64,000 nt of DNA from PVC group bacterium (GCA_945898015.1 CAMDGM010000013.1:1-64000); one strand, 5' to 3'. Shown: positions 53,033 through 64,000, numbered from the stretch's first letter. Translations and numbers: made by a program. Notes: generated by a model not told the origin, from the letters alone.

Positions 53033-54207
53033 CTCTGTTCGAAAAAGCAGCCCGTGTCTTTCCGGGGCGCACCGATTCCGCCACGGGCTGCCGGGTGCTC
53101 CGCCTGGCCACCCGTAGTCAGCCGCCGACCGGCTTCGAAAAAGTCGATGTCTGGCGCACGTTTTATCATCAGCACAACCCCTTTCTGGATGGCGGGCGCC
53201 GGGTGGTGGTTCGGAGCGGGGCCCAGGAGGCGCGGCGCTGGCGCGATGTGGCGTTCGATTTGGAAACAGGCGCTTGCGCCGAACTGGCCTGCGGATCGCC
53301 GGTCGCCACGATCGTCGAAGTCAGCCCGGGCGGCTTGGCCGCGAGGATTGAGAGGACGCCTGGCTCCACACCCGGATCCAACGTTATCCTGGCCGACGTG
53401 GACACGGGAAAGACGTTGAACAGGCTCGATACTCCAGATTGGCTGGTTCCGCAAATCAAGTTCCTGGACGACCGGACACTGTGCGTGGGCGTGCGGCAGG
53501 GAAAGCCGTATGACGAGCCGTGCCGGTCGCGTTTTTACGTGCTCGACGCCTCCGGTGCGCCGCCCCGGCTGGTGCTGGAAGAAGAGGGGTTCTTCTGCAA
53601 CCATATGATGCCCCGGCCCGGGCATCCTGACCAGTATTCCTACGACCGGTGGCCCACCCCAAAAAAACAGATTTCCGTGATCACCCGGCTTCGCACTCGC
53701 GACGGGTCCCGGGATTGGGTGGTTCCGCTGGCCGCCGATGCGGTCCCGTGCGGTCCCATCTGGGGCGGCCAGCGCGATCATTATCTCTGGTCCGCGGACG
53801 GGCGGCATATTGTCAGTTATTTTTCGACCGGCCCGGAAGGATTGCCGGATCATTATGATTTTGTCTGGTGGCTCAACCGGTGGGACGTCGAAACCGGCCG
53901 GGATACCGCAGTATTGTATCCGCCGGAACGATGGGGGTGTAATTTTGCGATCACGCCCGATGGCCGGTACGTGGTCTCGGCGGGCGGGCGCGGGCATCAA
54001 TTCTTGTATCGGGTGGATTTGACCCGGCTGGAAGCGGGGTGGAACGAGCAGACGCTGTGCGCGTATCCCTATTCGGAGGAATCCGGCCTCAACCATGGTT
54101 CGCCTCACATGCCCCACGTATTGCCGGATGGCAGCGGGGTGGTCTTCTGCGCGGGTTGGCCGGGACCTGACGATGGCGCGTATTTGGTAGAGATGCCCGC
54201 GGAATAA
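53029..54207 (+). CDS. Oligogalacturonate-lyase-like beta-propeller
   Basis: From the ATG at 53029 (four-base overlap with serS) the protein has 392 residues of repeated beta blades: FYHQHNPFLDGGRRVVVR, VPQIKFLDDRTLCVG, CNHMMPRPGHPDQYSYD, CNFAITPDGRYVVSAGG, LNHGSPHMPHVLPDGSG. The conserved His residues in blades match the Mn site of oligogalacturonide lyase (PL22), which cleaves pectin fragments in the cytoplasm; no signal peptide is present. Substrate is inferred from family. Confidence 0.8.
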   Translation: MTLFEKAARVFPGRTDSATGCRVLRLATRSQPPTGFEKVDVWRTFYHQHNPFLDGGRRVVVRSGAQEARRWRDVAFDLETGACAELACGSPVATIVEVSPGGLAARIERTPGSTPGSNVILADVDTGKTLNRLDTPDWLVPQIKFLDDRTLCVGVRQGKPYDEPCRSRFYVLDASGAPPRLVLEEEGFFCNHMMPRPGHPDQYSYDRWPTPKKQISVITRLRTRDGSRDWVVPLAADAVPCGPIWGGQRDHYLWSADGRHIVSYFSTGPEGLPDHYDFVWWLNRWDVETGRDTAVLYPPERWGCNFAITPDGRYVVSAGGRGHQFLYRVDLTRLEAGWNEQTLCAYPYSEESGLNHGSPHMPHVLPDGSGVVFCAGWPGPDDGAYLVEMPAE

Positions 54208-54218
54208 GGATTGTTTTC

Positions 54219-55652
54219 ATGAAGACGCGTTCCCAGTCCCTGGGGGTCGCCGTCCGGACTGCGGTCCGGCGTCTGGCTTTGTTTGAGTCCGAGCGCCCGC
54301 TTTTGACAGCTGTTTCCGGGGGCGCCGATTCCATGGCGCTGTTGCTGGCCTTGGCCGACCTGGCCCCGCGCGGCCGGGTTTCCCTGGCGGCGGTGCATGT
54401 CCATCATGGTATTCGCGGGGTTGAGGCGGACCGGGATGCCGCCTTTGTCCGGGCCCGGTGCAAGAAACTGGGTATTCCGCTCCTGGAAGGCCGGTTTGAT
54501 GTGCCGGCTTCGGCCAAGGCACGCGGTATTTCACTCGAAATGGCGGCCCGGGAGGTGCGGTATGCCTTTTTCCGCACGGCGCTGGACCGGATCGGCGGAT
54601 CAGCGGTGGCCACGGCCCATACGGCTGATGACCAGGCCGAAACGGTGCTCCTCAAGCTGTTGCGCGGAGCCGGACCCCGCGGGCTTGGTGGCATGGCCCC
54701 CTGCGCCGTGGCGCTTGGCGTGCCGGTTGTCCGGCCCTTGCTGGAGGTCCGCCGGTCAAGCGTCGAGGCGTTTTTGACAGCCCGAGGCGAGCCGTGGCGG
54801 GAGGACCAGACCAACCGGGATGTGGCCCTGTTGAGAAACCGGGTGCGCCATGAGCTGCTGCCGCTGCTCGAGACGCGGTTTAATCCCCGGATCCGGGAAA
54901 GCCTGATGCGGACCGCTTCGATTTTGAGGGATGAGGAAGACTGGCTGCAGCCGCTGGCGGAACAGGAGCTGGCCGCGGCCCTGGACCGGGGAGCGCCGGG
55001 CAAGCTGAAAACGGCTGGCCTGAAAAAAGCGCCCCCGGCGTTATGCCGCCGGGTTATTCGCGCCTGGCTGATGCGGCAGGGCTTGCCGGAGGAATTGCTG
55101 GATTTCGATCTGGTCGAGCGGCTGGAGCGTCTGCTGAAACGCCCGGCCGGGACGGGGGTGGTGGATGCCGGCGGCGGGCTGCGGGTGGTGTCGGAGTATG
55201 GCCGGTGGCGCGTGGCGCCGGAGGAGGCGGTTCCCCGGCCCGCCTGTCCGGAGACCGGCCTTCCCGTTCCGGGCGAAACCGAGTTGCCCGAGTGGGGCGT
55301 TCGCATCCGGATTTCCCGGGCAACCGGGTATGAGCGTGTTCCGGCTCCCGGACTGGGCCGGATTCCCTGCCAGGCCTGGCTGGATGCCCGGGTCCTGGAT
55401 CGGGGCGGGTTGCGGGTTCGGCCCTGGCGGCCGGGCGATCGCCTGGCGTTTCCGGGCGGGACCCGGAAATTGCAGGATCTGTTCACGGATGCCAAGGTGC
55501 CCCGCGAGGCGCGGGCGTCGGTTCCGGTGTTCCTGTGCGGCGAGGACATTGTCTGGATCGCGGGCGGCCCCCTGTCGGCGGCTTGGACGGTTCCGTCGAA
55601 GACGTCGCCCTCCCTGCATGTGGAGATTGAGCCGGGGTCGATCCGGGGTTGA
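54219..55652 (+). CDS. tilS: tRNA(Ile)-lysidine synthase
   Basis: The 477-residue protein has the PP-loop ATPase motif SGGADSMALL (33-42), HVHHGIRGVEADRDA and TAHTADDQAETVLLKLLRGA of TilS, plus the C-terminal TilS domain (LRVRPWRPGDRLAFPG, KLQDLFTDAKVPRE). It modifies C34 of the tRNA-Ile anticodon to lysidine, which is essential for AUA decoding. It lies 11 bases after the propeller gene and just before ftsH, a common order. Confidence 0.95.
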   Translation: MKTRSQSLGVAVRTAVRRLALFESERPLLTAVSGGADSMALLLALADLAPRGRVSLAAVHVHHGIRGVEADRDAAFVRARCKKLGIPLLEGRFDVPASAKARGISLEMAAREVRYAFFRTALDRIGGSAVATAHTADDQAETVLLKLLRGAGPRGLGGMAPCAVALGVPVVRPLLEVRRSSVEAFLTARGEPWREDQTNRDVALLRNRVRHELLPLLETRFNPRIRESLMRTASILRDEEDWLQPLAEQELAAALDRGAPGKLKTAGLKKAPPALCRRVIRAWLMRQGLPEELLDFDLVERLERLLKRPAGTGVVDAGGGLRVVSEYGRWRVAPEEAVPRPACPETGLPVPGETELPEWGVRIRISRATGYERVPAPGLGRIPCQAWLDARVLDRGGLRVRPWRPGDRLAFPGGTRKLQDLFTDAKVPREARASVPVFLCGEDIVWIAGGPLSAAWTVPSKTSPSLHVEIEPGSIRG

Positions 55653-55690
55653 TGGATCCTGGATATTCTTCTTAATGAGGGATGAGAGTA

Positions 55691-55720
55691 TTGCGTTTTG
55701 AGGCCGTGGCGGTGTACAAT
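55691..55720 (+). promoter_or_regulatory. Probable promoter of the ftsH operon
   Basis: A TACAAT (55715-55720) lies 18 bases after TTGCGT (55691-55696), in the 100-base gap between tilS and ftsH. The transcript would start about 27 bases before ftsH. Confidence 0.4.
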
Positions 55721-55752
55721 GTCGCCTCACCATAGAAAGCAGGCGTGATGGC

Positions 55753-57663
<1,911 letters not shown>

Positions 57664-57668
57664 TGGCG

Positions 57669-58526
57669 GTGAGGATTCCGGTGGAGCCGGTGGTGTGGCA
57701 GTGTGGGGACCGGATGTGGACCCTCCGGGCCCGGCCGCTGGTCATGGGCATCCTCAATGTGACGCCGGATTCTTTTTCCGATGGAGGCCTTTATGCCTCC
57801 GAGGAGGAGGCCGTGGCCCGCGGCCTGGCGTTGATGGGCGAGGGCGCCGACCTGGTGGATGTGGGCGGGGAATCCACCCGCCCCGGCGCCGCCCCGGTGA
57901 CCCCGGCTCAAGAATTAGCGCGGGTGATCCCGGTGATCCGGCGGCTGGCGGCGGCGGGGGCGGCGGTTTCGGTGGATACCCGCCATGCGGCGGTGGCTGC
58001 CGAAGCGGTGGCGGCTGGCGCGTGTGTGATCAATGATGTTGCCGGGTGCCAGGATCCGGACATGGCGCAGGTGGCCCGGCGCTCGGGCGCCGGCGTGGTG
58101 GTCATGCACATGAAGGGGGACCCCCGCACCATGCAGGCCCTGGCCGACTACGGGGATGTGGTGGAGGAGGTTGCCGGCTGGCTGGAAGAACGGGTGGCGG
58201 CCTTGATCGCATCGGGGATCCGGGCGGAAGCCCTGGCGGTGGATCCGGGCTTTGGGTTCGCCAAAAATCCGGAGCAGAACCGGGCGCTTTTGGCGGGCCT
58301 GGAACGGCTCATGCGTGGCGGCCGTCCCGTATTGGCGGGCCTGTCGCGCAAGAGCTGGCTGGGGTTGATCACGGGCCGGCCAGTGCGGGAGCGGGGCGCC
58401 GCAAGCCTGGCGGCGCTGTGTGCGGCGGTGTGGAATGGGGCGCGGATTGTGCGGGTGCATGATGTGCGCGAATCGGTGGATGCGGTCAAGGTGCTGGCGG
58501 CCCTGGCCGAAGGAACGGGGCTATGA
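57669..58526 (+). CDS. folP: Dihydropteroate synthase
   Basis: The 285-residue protein has the DHPS motifs ILNVTPDSFSDGG, DVGGESTRPGA, VSVDTRHAAV, VINDVAGCQDP, VVVMHMKGDPRTM and DPGFGFAKNPEQN. It joins para-aminobenzoate to dihydropterin in folate synthesis. I favour the GTG at 57669, spaced eight bases from GGAAGGA; a GTG at 57663 would overlap the ftsH stop and lie too near that site. The ftsH-folP-cdaA order is common. Confidence 0.94.
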   Translation: MRIPVEPVVWQCGDRMWTLRARPLVMGILNVTPDSFSDGGLYASEEEAVARGLALMGEGADLVDVGGESTRPGAAPVTPAQELARVIPVIRRLAAAGAAVSVDTRHAAVAAEAVAAGACVINDVAGCQDPDMAQVARRSGAGVVVMHMKGDPRTMQALADYGDVVEEVAGWLEERVAALIASGIRAEALAVDPGFGFAKNPEQNRALLAGLERLMRGGRPVLAGLSRKSWLGLITGRPVRERGAASLAALCAAVWNGARIVRVHDVRESVDAVKVLAALAEGTGL

Positions 58527-59383
58527 TCTGGTGGGAACGCTTGACGCTGCCCGGGTTGGGGGGGATGGTGGAGATCCTCATCCTTTCAATCCTGTTCTAT
58601 TTTGTGATCCGGTTTTTCCGGGGCACGCCCGGCGCCCACGTGCTTTTTGGCCTGATCGGTCTGGTGACGTCGCTGATTGTCGTGACGCGTGTGGCCGAGC
58701 TGGAAGCGCTCAACTGGATGCTGCGCCAGCTGTCCGTCTATGTGGCGCTGGCGCTGCTTGTCATTTTCCAGCCCGAGGTCCGGCGCGCTCTGGCGGAATT
58801 GGGCCGGCGTCATTTTGTGTGGGATGAAACCGATGCCCAGTACGTGTGCAACCAGATTGTCCGCGCGGTCGAAGAGCTGGCCCGCCAGCGGATTGGCGCC
58901 CTGATTGCCATCGAGCGGGACATCGGCACCCGGGCCGTTCAGGATACCGGAGTGAAGCTGGACGCCCGTGTTTCGGCCGAGTTGCTGGCGACCCTGTTCA
59001 CGCCCAAGGCCCCGCTTCATGATGGCGGCGTGGTCCTGTCCGGAGCTCGTGTGGTGGCGGCGGGGTGCATGTTCCCGTTGACGCAGCGCATGGATATCGG
59101 GCATGAGCTGGGCACCCGTCACCGGGCGGCCATCGGGTTGAGCGAGGAGACGGATGCCGTGTGCATTGTGGTATCCGAGGGGACGGGCATTATGTCATTC
59201 TGCATTCGCGGCCGGATGTCCCGGAACCTGGATGGCGAGGGGTTGCGGAAGCTGTTGATTGGCGTCCTGATGCGGCCCCGGCGGGAAGCGCTTTGGGGGC
59301 GCCTGTGGCCGTTTGGCCGGCGGGGAGCCCGGGGCCTGATTCCGTCGCCGGCGAAAGAGCCGGGGAAAGGACCGGGAGGGTGA
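58523..59383 (+). CDS. cdaA: Diadenylate cyclase, CdaA-type
   Basis: The 286-residue protein has three N-terminal helices and then a DAC domain that makes c-di-AMP from two ATP. The catalytic loops are LHDGGVVLSG (D167-G168-G169) and GTRHRAAIGLSE (R199-H200-R201). The first loop reads DGG, where DisA/CdaA usually have DGA. The C-terminal 60 residues are Arg/Gly/Pro-rich and not conserved. It overlaps folP by four bases and is followed by its YbbR partner. Confidence 0.93.
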   Translation: MIWWERLTLPGLGGMVEILILSILFYFVIRFFRGTPGAHVLFGLIGLVTSLIVVTRVAELEALNWMLRQLSVYVALALLVIFQPEVRRALAELGRRHFVWDETDAQYVCNQIVRAVEELARQRIGALIAIERDIGTRAVQDTGVKLDARVSAELLATLFTPKAPLHDGGVVLSGARVVAAGCMFPLTQRMDIGHELGTRHRAAIGLSEETDAVCIVVSEGTGIMSFCIRGRMSRNLDGEGLRKLLIGVLMRPRREALWGRLWPFGRRGARGLIPSPAKEPGKGPGG

Positions 59384-59386
59384 ACC

Positions 59387-59857
59387 ATGGATGAGGCACC
59401 AAACCGCGGCCGTCACGTCATGAGCAAGCTGGGCTTGAAGTTCCTGGCCCTGTTGCTGGGGGCCATGGCCTGGTACCTGATCCAGGACGCGATCCGGATC
59501 GAATCCGCCCAGCGCAAGGCGACCCGGGAGCCCAAGGCCCAGAAGGGGGTGGCCACGTCCGTGCTTCATCTTCAAAATCAGCCGATTCTGGTGTTGTCCC
59601 GGCCGGGCGTGTGGGAGTGGTTTTTGGATCCTCCGATGGCGGCGTCGGTCTGGATCGAAGGCCCGGCGTCTGAATTGGACCGGGTGGAAGTCGCCGCGGT
59701 GCGGTTGTTTGTGGATGGCAGTGTGATCACCCATCCGGGGGAATACGCCATGCTGCCCGTCCGGGTTCATCTTCCTGCGGATTTGCGGCTGAAAGTGGAA
59801 ACGGATCCGGTGCTGGTTCGGGTGGCGGTCAAGCCGGCATTGAAAGGCGGACCATGA
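59387..59857 (+). CDS. YbbR-like (CdaR) membrane protein
   Basis: The 156-residue protein has one N-terminal helix (LGLKFLALLLGAMAWYLIQD) and a single outer domain of the YbbR type (MAASVWIEGPASELDRVEV, VDGSVITHPGEYAMLPV). CdaR proteins, usually with three to four such domains, regulate CdaA. This one is reduced to about one domain. It follows cdaA by three bases and overlaps the TPR gene. Confidence 0.78.
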   Translation: MDEAPNRGRHVMSKLGLKFLALLLGAMAWYLIQDAIRIESAQRKATREPKAQKGVATSVLHLQNQPILVLSRPGVWEWFLDPPMAASVWIEGPASELDRVEVAAVRLFVDGSVITHPGEYAMLPVRVHLPADLRLKVETDPVLVRVAVKPALKGGP

Positions 59858-60453
59858 AATCAGGGCATAGACTAGCAGTCGGAGCCGTGGCGTTGTTCGT
59901 GTTGGCATCGTCGGTGGCGTGGGCCCAGAATCCGCCGTCCACGGAAGAGGCGAAGACGGCGCCCGCCGCGATTCGGGAGATCCGGATTTTATTTGCCCAG
60001 GGGCGTTGGGGGCAGGCGGTTGCGGCCTTGCGCGCCGGGGAGAAGGCCTGGCCGGGAAGCGAAGACCTCCAGTTCATGAGCGCCTCGGTGGCCATGGATT
60101 CGGGCGATTACGGCACGGCGTTCCGGCTATATGGAGTACTGCTGGAAAAATATCCGGACAACGCGGGATTGAAAAACAACCTTGCCTGGTTGCGCGTGAA
60201 GGCGGTGGATCCGGCCATTCACGATCTGGATCGGGCTCTTCAAGAGGCGCAGGAGGCCGTGATGACGGCGGCCCATGACTATAATGTCTGGAATACGCTG
60301 GGTGAAGTTTATCTGGCCCGGGGGGATGCCATGCGGGCCATGCGACTGGCGGTCCTGGCGCGGGACCTGGCCGCCCTGGCGGGCGAACCGGATCTGAGGG
60401 TTTACCAGGATTTGGTGCAGCGCTGCGAAGTCGAGCCGGCGGCGGGCCGGTAG
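59854..60453 (+). CDS. Exported TPR protein
   Basis: The 199-residue protein has a signal peptide (LAVGAVALFVLASSVAWA) and about three TPR-like helix pairs: FAQGRWGQAVAALRAGEKAW, GDYGTAFRLYGVLLEKYPDN, NVWNTLGEVYLARGDAMRA. It would act in the periplasm as a binding scaffold. It overlaps the YbbR-like gene by four bases and precedes ftsK by 17. The function is unknown. Confidence 0.8.
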   Translation: MKSGHRLAVGAVALFVLASSVAWAQNPPSTEEAKTAPAAIREIRILFAQGRWGQAVAALRAGEKAWPGSEDLQFMSASVAMDSGDYGTAFRLYGVLLEKYPDNAGLKNNLAWLRVKAVDPAIHDLDRALQEAQEAVMTAAHDYNVWNTLGEVYLARGDAMRAMRLAVLARDLAALAGEPDLRVYQDLVQRCEVEPAAGR

Positions 60454-60470
60454 CGAAGGAATGGTCGGAT

Positions 60471-63116
60471 ATGGCTAAAAAAGATGCAGGGGATCAGCCG
60501 GCGCCGCGGGGAGGACACCGTGAAGTGTGGGGCATTGCCCTTCTGGCCGCCTGGTTTTTTCTTTCGTTGAGCCTGTTTTCCTATGACTGGGGCGATATCG
60601 GCTATTTGGCAGCACCCCCCCATGAACCGCCCGGAAATTTTATTGGTCCGGTCGGGGCCTGGGCGGCTTACGGCCTGTTTTTCCTGGCGGGCATCCTGGC
60701 GTACACGCTTCCTGTTCTGGCGCTGGCCTTCGGCATCCTGTTGTGGGTGAAGCAGGAATTGTTTCTCCGGTTTCGTTTTTTCTGGTCGCTCATGATGCTG
60801 CTTTCGCTCATGGTGTTTGTGGAGTTGACCCCGGATTGGTGGCGGTGGTTGACGCGCCCGGACCGGCTCAACATTGTCAATGCGCCCGGGGGCGTGCCCG
60901 GTCATTATTTTACCCAGAAGGTGCTGATCCATTATCTGGGGTCGATGGGGACGCTGATCCTGGCCTTGGCGGTGTTCGGGATTTCGGCCGTGCTGGTGTT
61001 TGGCCGGCAGCGGATTGTCGCCGTCCTGCGGGTCGGGTCCGGCGCCATCGGGGCCGCCTGGCAGCGCGTGATGGACCGTGTGGCCGCGCGTCATTCGGCA
61101 ACCCTGGAAGGCGCCGATTCGGAGCCATCCCGGCCGCCTCGCTATGCACCGGCGGCGCCGGCGCCCGAACCCCGGCTCCGCGCCCGGCCGGCCGAGAAGG
61201 CCGAGAAAAACTCCCGCAAGAACGTGGAGGTCGAGCCGGAGCCGGCGGAGCCCGCGTCTCCGGTGATCATCCATGTTGAGCCGCCGGAAGATCCCATTCC
61301 CATTGCCCCGGTGGTGCCGCCGGGCCGGGAGGAGCCGGCGCTGGTTCCGCCTGCGGTTGACCCGCCGATACGCGAGCGCAAGGTGGCGGCCGCCAGGCCC
61401 AGTGCTCCGGCGGTCAGCCTGGAGCCGCCGGCTCCCCTGCCGATAGCGGGCGGGTCCCGGTATCCGGATTACCAGCTTCCGCCGCTGAGCCTTCTCAAGG
61501 GTCTTGAAAACGGAGCGCCGATCGCGCTCGAGTCGGACGAGGCCATCACCGGCAAGGTGATTGTGGAAACGCTGGCCGAGTTCGGCCTCGAGGTGCAGGT
61601 CGTCAATGTCGAGCGGGGCCCGGTGGTGACCTGTTTCGAGCTTCTGCCCGCCGCGGGCGTGAAGGTGGAGAAAATTGCGGGGCTCAGCAACAACCTGGCG
61701 CTATCCCTCAAGGCCAAGAGCGTCCGCGTGCAGGCGCCCATTCCCGGCAAGGGCGTGGTGGGCGTGGAGGTGCCCAACACGACGGCCAGCGTGGTTCATT
61801 TGCGCGACATGCTGGAGAGTCCGGCCTGGCGGCACAGCAAGGCCCAGATTCCGCTCGTGCTCGGCAAGGATGTGGGCGGCAACGACCTGATTGCCGATTT
61901 GGCGGCCATGCCCCACCTGCTTATCGCCGGAACCACAGGTTCCGGAAAAACCGTGTGCATGAATTCGATCCTGGCCGGGCTGCTGATGTCCCGGACGCCG
62001 GACCAGCTCCAGTTGGTGCTGGTGGACCCCAAGATCGTGGAATTCACGTCGTATAAGCGCCTGCCGCACCTGGTGGGAAACCTGAAGGAGGTCATCACCG
62101 ATCCCAAGAAGGTTTACGGGGCCTTGAAGTGGGCTATTTCGGAGATGGGCCGCCGGTATAAGCTCTTTGCCAAGGCCAATGTCCGGAATATCCAGAGCTA
62201 TAACAGCCGGCCTAAAACGCAACAGCCGGACCTCTTCGGCGGCGAGGCGCCGCCCGTGCCCTCCCTGGACTCGCAACTGCCGTATGTTGTGATTGTCGTG
62301 GACGAGCTGGCCGATCTCATGATGACCAGCGCGAAGGAGGTGGAAGGCCAGATCACGCGGCTCGCCCAGCTTTCCCGCGCCACCGGCATCCACATGATCC
62401 TGGCCACCCAGCGCCCGTCGGTCGATGTGATTACCGGCGTCATCAAGGCCAATTTCCCGGCCCGGATCGCGTTCCAGGTCGCCCAGAAGGTGGACAGCAA
62501 AACGATTCTCGACGCCATGGGCGCGGACAAGCTTCTGGGGCGCGGGGATATGCTGTTCATTCCGCCGGGAACGGGCAAGGCGATTCGCGCGCAGGGCTGC
62601 ATGACCAGCGACGAGGATATCTGCCGGATCACCGACTTCATCAAAAAACAGTGCCCCATGCCCGAGCCCGAAGACGAGCCGCCTCCGGTCCGGCCGGTGC
62701 GGAGCGGCATGTCGAATCCCTCGCTGCCGGTTCCGGACTCGGCGCCCGGCCCGGAGGGAGCGGAGGAGTCCGGGTCCGAACCGGGTTCATTCGGGGACGC
62801 GGCGCCCCGGCCCGGCCCGGTTGCGACGGCCACGTTGCCGTCGTTTGAAGAGATGATGGAGAGCGGCGGCGGGGATGCGGACGAGGACCTGGTGGAGCAG
62901 TCCATGCAGATCATCCGCGAAACGAGGCGGGCCTCCACGTCCGCGCTTCAGCGGCGGTTGAAAATCGGATACACCCGCGCGGCCCGCATCATGGACCTGT
63001 TGGAGAATCGCGGCCTGGTGGGTCCGCCGCGCGGATCCGAGGCCCGTGAAATCTTGATGGACCTGGACGGAGACCTCGTGAACAGGGAGGGAACTGGCAA
63101 TGACTCGGAGGCATAA
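60471..63116 (+). CDS. ftsK: DNA translocase FtsK
   Basis: The 881-residue protein has four N-terminal helices (about residues 20-175), a Pro/Glu-rich linker (about 200-330) and a RecA-type motor with Walker A GTTGSGKT (487-494), VLVDPKIVEF and VVIVDELADLMM. The C-terminal gamma domain (ASTSALQRRLKIGYTRAARI) reads KOPS sites. A second linker of about 100 residues between motor and gamma is Pro/Gly-rich and longer than usual. It pumps chromosome ends through the division septum. Confidence 0.96.
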   Translation: MAKKDAGDQPAPRGGHREVWGIALLAAWFFLSLSLFSYDWGDIGYLAAPPHEPPGNFIGPVGAWAAYGLFFLAGILAYTLPVLALAFGILLWVKQELFLRFRFFWSLMMLLSLMVFVELTPDWWRWLTRPDRLNIVNAPGGVPGHYFTQKVLIHYLGSMGTLILALAVFGISAVLVFGRQRIVAVLRVGSGAIGAAWQRVMDRVAARHSATLEGADSEPSRPPRYAPAAPAPEPRLRARPAEKAEKNSRKNVEVEPEPAEPASPVIIHVEPPEDPIPIAPVVPPGREEPALVPPAVDPPIRERKVAAARPSAPAVSLEPPAPLPIAGGSRYPDYQLPPLSLLKGLENGAPIALESDEAITGKVIVETLAEFGLEVQVVNVERGPVVTCFELLPAAGVKVEKIAGLSNNLALSLKAKSVRVQAPIPGKGVVGVEVPNTTASVVHLRDMLESPAWRHSKAQIPLVLGKDVGGNDLIADLAAMPHLLIAGTTGSGKTVCMNSILAGLLMSRTPDQLQLVLVDPKIVEFTSYKRLPHLVGNLKEVITDPKKVYGALKWAISEMGRRYKLFAKANVRNIQSYNSRPKTQQPDLFGGEAPPVPSLDSQLPYVVIVVDELADLMMTSAKEVEGQITRLAQLSRATGIHMILATQRPSVDVITGVIKANFPARIAFQVAQKVDSKTILDAMGADKLLGRGDMLFIPPGTGKAIRAQGCMTSDEDICRITDFIKKQCPMPEPEDEPPPVRPVRSGMSNPSLPVPDSAPGPEGAEESGSEPGSFGDAAPRPGPVATATLPSFEEMMESGGGDADEDLVEQSMQIIRETRRASTSALQRRLKIGYTRAARIMDLLENRGLVGPPRGSEAREILMDLDGDLVNREGTGNDSEA

Positions 63117-63119
63117 TCC

Positions 63120-64000
63120 ATGAAAACCGTCGGACAAATCCTGCGCGACGCCCGGGAGAGCAAGGGGCTGACGGTGGCCCAGGCCGTGGAGGGCACCCGT
63201 TCCCAAAGCCAGGTGATTCAGGCGCTGGAGCAGGATGACTTCTCCCGTTTTCCAGCCCCGATTTATACGCGGGGGTTCATCAAGCTGTACGCGGAGTACC
63301 TCGGCCTGGATGCTTCCGAGCTGATCAGCCTTTACCAGGCCCGGAATGCGGAGGCGGACAAGCTGGTCCGTCCGGCGTCCGTGCTGCGGCCCGGAAGCTC
63401 CCATCCGCCGGCCGCGCCGGCACAGGAGCTGGCGCCCGAGCTCGATTTTCAGTCGCCCGCGCCGTCGCCCGAGGCGGTAAATCCAACTGACAAGAGCGAG
63501 CCGGTTCCGCCCCCGCTGGCGCCCAAGCCGGTCGCTTCGGAACTGGAATTGCCGTTTGACCGGCCTGCGGCGCCGCCTCCATCTAAGCCGGCTCCGCGTC
63601 CTGGTGAGGCGGTGGCCCCGAAGCTTCCGGCCCCGGCGGAGGCGCCGAAATTAACGCCCCCCAAAGTGCCGCCGGTTCTTCCGGAGGCGCCACGGACCCT
63701 GGCCCCGCGGCTGGCGAAGCCGGCGCCGGCCAAACCGCCGGCCACGAGCAGCGAGTCAGATGAGTTTGCGCTTGAGGTGCGTACGGGATCAGATTCGGTC
63801 ACGGCTCGCGAACGCGCCGCCTCGATCTTTTCCCTGGCCCGCGCGTCCGCGGGCCGCCTGCCGTGGGGGAAAATCCTGATTCGCACCGGAGGCCTGATTG
63901 TTGCGTTTCTCATGTTGTGGCTTCTGCTGTCCGTGGTCCGGAGTTGTGTCAACCGGTATCACCGTTCGGTGGTGAAGGCGGAGGCGTCCGCTGCCTCGTA
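63120..64000 (+). CDS. RodZ-like helix-turn-helix membrane protein (partial)
   Basis: The frame opens at the ATG at 63120, four bases after ftsK, and runs off the right edge, giving 293 residues so far. It begins MKTVGQILRDARESKGLTVA, a RodZ-type HTH, with YTRGFIKLYAEYLGLD. A Pro/Ala-rich linker of about 140 residues and one membrane helix (TGGLIVAFLMLWLLLSVV) follow. RodZ links MreB to the cell wall machinery. The C-terminal outer domain is beyond the window. Confidence 0.85.
   Translation, partial: MKTVGQILRDARESKGLTVAQAVEGTRSQSQVIQALEQDDFSRFPAPIYTRGFIKLYAEYLGLDASELISLYQARNAEADKLVRPASVLRPGSSHPPAAPAQELAPELDFQSPAPSPEAVNPTDKSEPVPPPLAPKPVASELELPFDRPAAPPPSKPAPRPGEAVAPKLPAPAEAPKLTPPKVPPVLPEAPRTLAPRLAKPAPAKPPATSSESDEFALEVRTGSDSVTARERAASIFSLARASAGRLPWGKILIRTGGLIVAFLMLWLLLSVVRSCVNRYHRSVVKAEASAAS

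Overview
This 64 kb window is GC-rich chromosomal DNA from a Gram-negative bacterium. Signs of an outer membrane are a C-terminal beta-barrel ending in Phe, a porin, several lipoproteins and a CsgG-type lipoprotein. The many secreted LamG-like and calcium-motif proteins, Gfo/Idh/MocA and AP-endonuclease-type sugar enzymes, a URO-D-type methyltransferase and an oligogalacturonate-lyase-like propeller suggest the PVC superphylum (Kiritimatiellota, Verrucomicrobiota or Lentisphaerota). No rRNA or other decisive marker is present, so this is a weak inference. I saw no tRNA, rRNA, CRISPR array or prophage.

Layout. 1-916: the end of a secreted protein, a broken copy of its C-terminal module, and intergenic inverted repeats. 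917-5632: a polyphosphate module (ROK sugar kinase, Ppx with HD domain, Ppk1). 5866-8470: a Zn/Mn ABC transporter on the minus strand. 8631-19873: an exopolysaccharide locus. Its plus arm holds a KaiC-like ATPase lacking the P-loop lysine, an ExeA-like ATPase, a small membrane protein and a TPR/deacetylase/beta-barrel fusion. Its minus arm holds a hyaluronan-synthase-like GT2 with a zinc ribbon and a large membrane-anchored protein with a degenerate deacetylase domain. 20089-26368: a lipoprotein, then an operon of class II aldolase, fucose-isomerase-like enzyme, FGGY kinase, MFS transporter and GNAT. 26426-27170: a REP-associated tyrosine transposase flanked by three REP elements. 27174-29607: a divergent AraC regulator and URO-D-like protein. 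29612-32068: a large secreted protein of unknown function.

32252-36107 is a four-gene operon built around a CsgG-like lipoprotein and a FlgT/CsgG-like exported protein; I do not recognise it as a described system. 36108-38446: a divergent sugar isomerase and oxidoreductase pair. 38481-43380: small zinc-ribbon proteins, an AlkD-like protein, a 29-residue membrane peptide with an AEC permease, an ABC-F ATPase and a 3D-domain lipoprotein. 43527-47191: two tandem paralogous secreted proteins, each with its own promoter and terminator. 47328-50474: a porin, PaaK and an unknown protein. 50471-54207: thioredoxin, NERD protein, SerRS and a beta-propeller. 54219-64000: the housekeeping series tilS, ftsH, folP, cdaA, ybbR, TPR, ftsK and a RodZ-like gene cut by the window edge.

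The strongest candidates for new biology are the exopolysaccharide locus, the CsgG/FlgT-like operon, and the REP element, whose two outer hairpins carry exactly complementary 6-nt loops.
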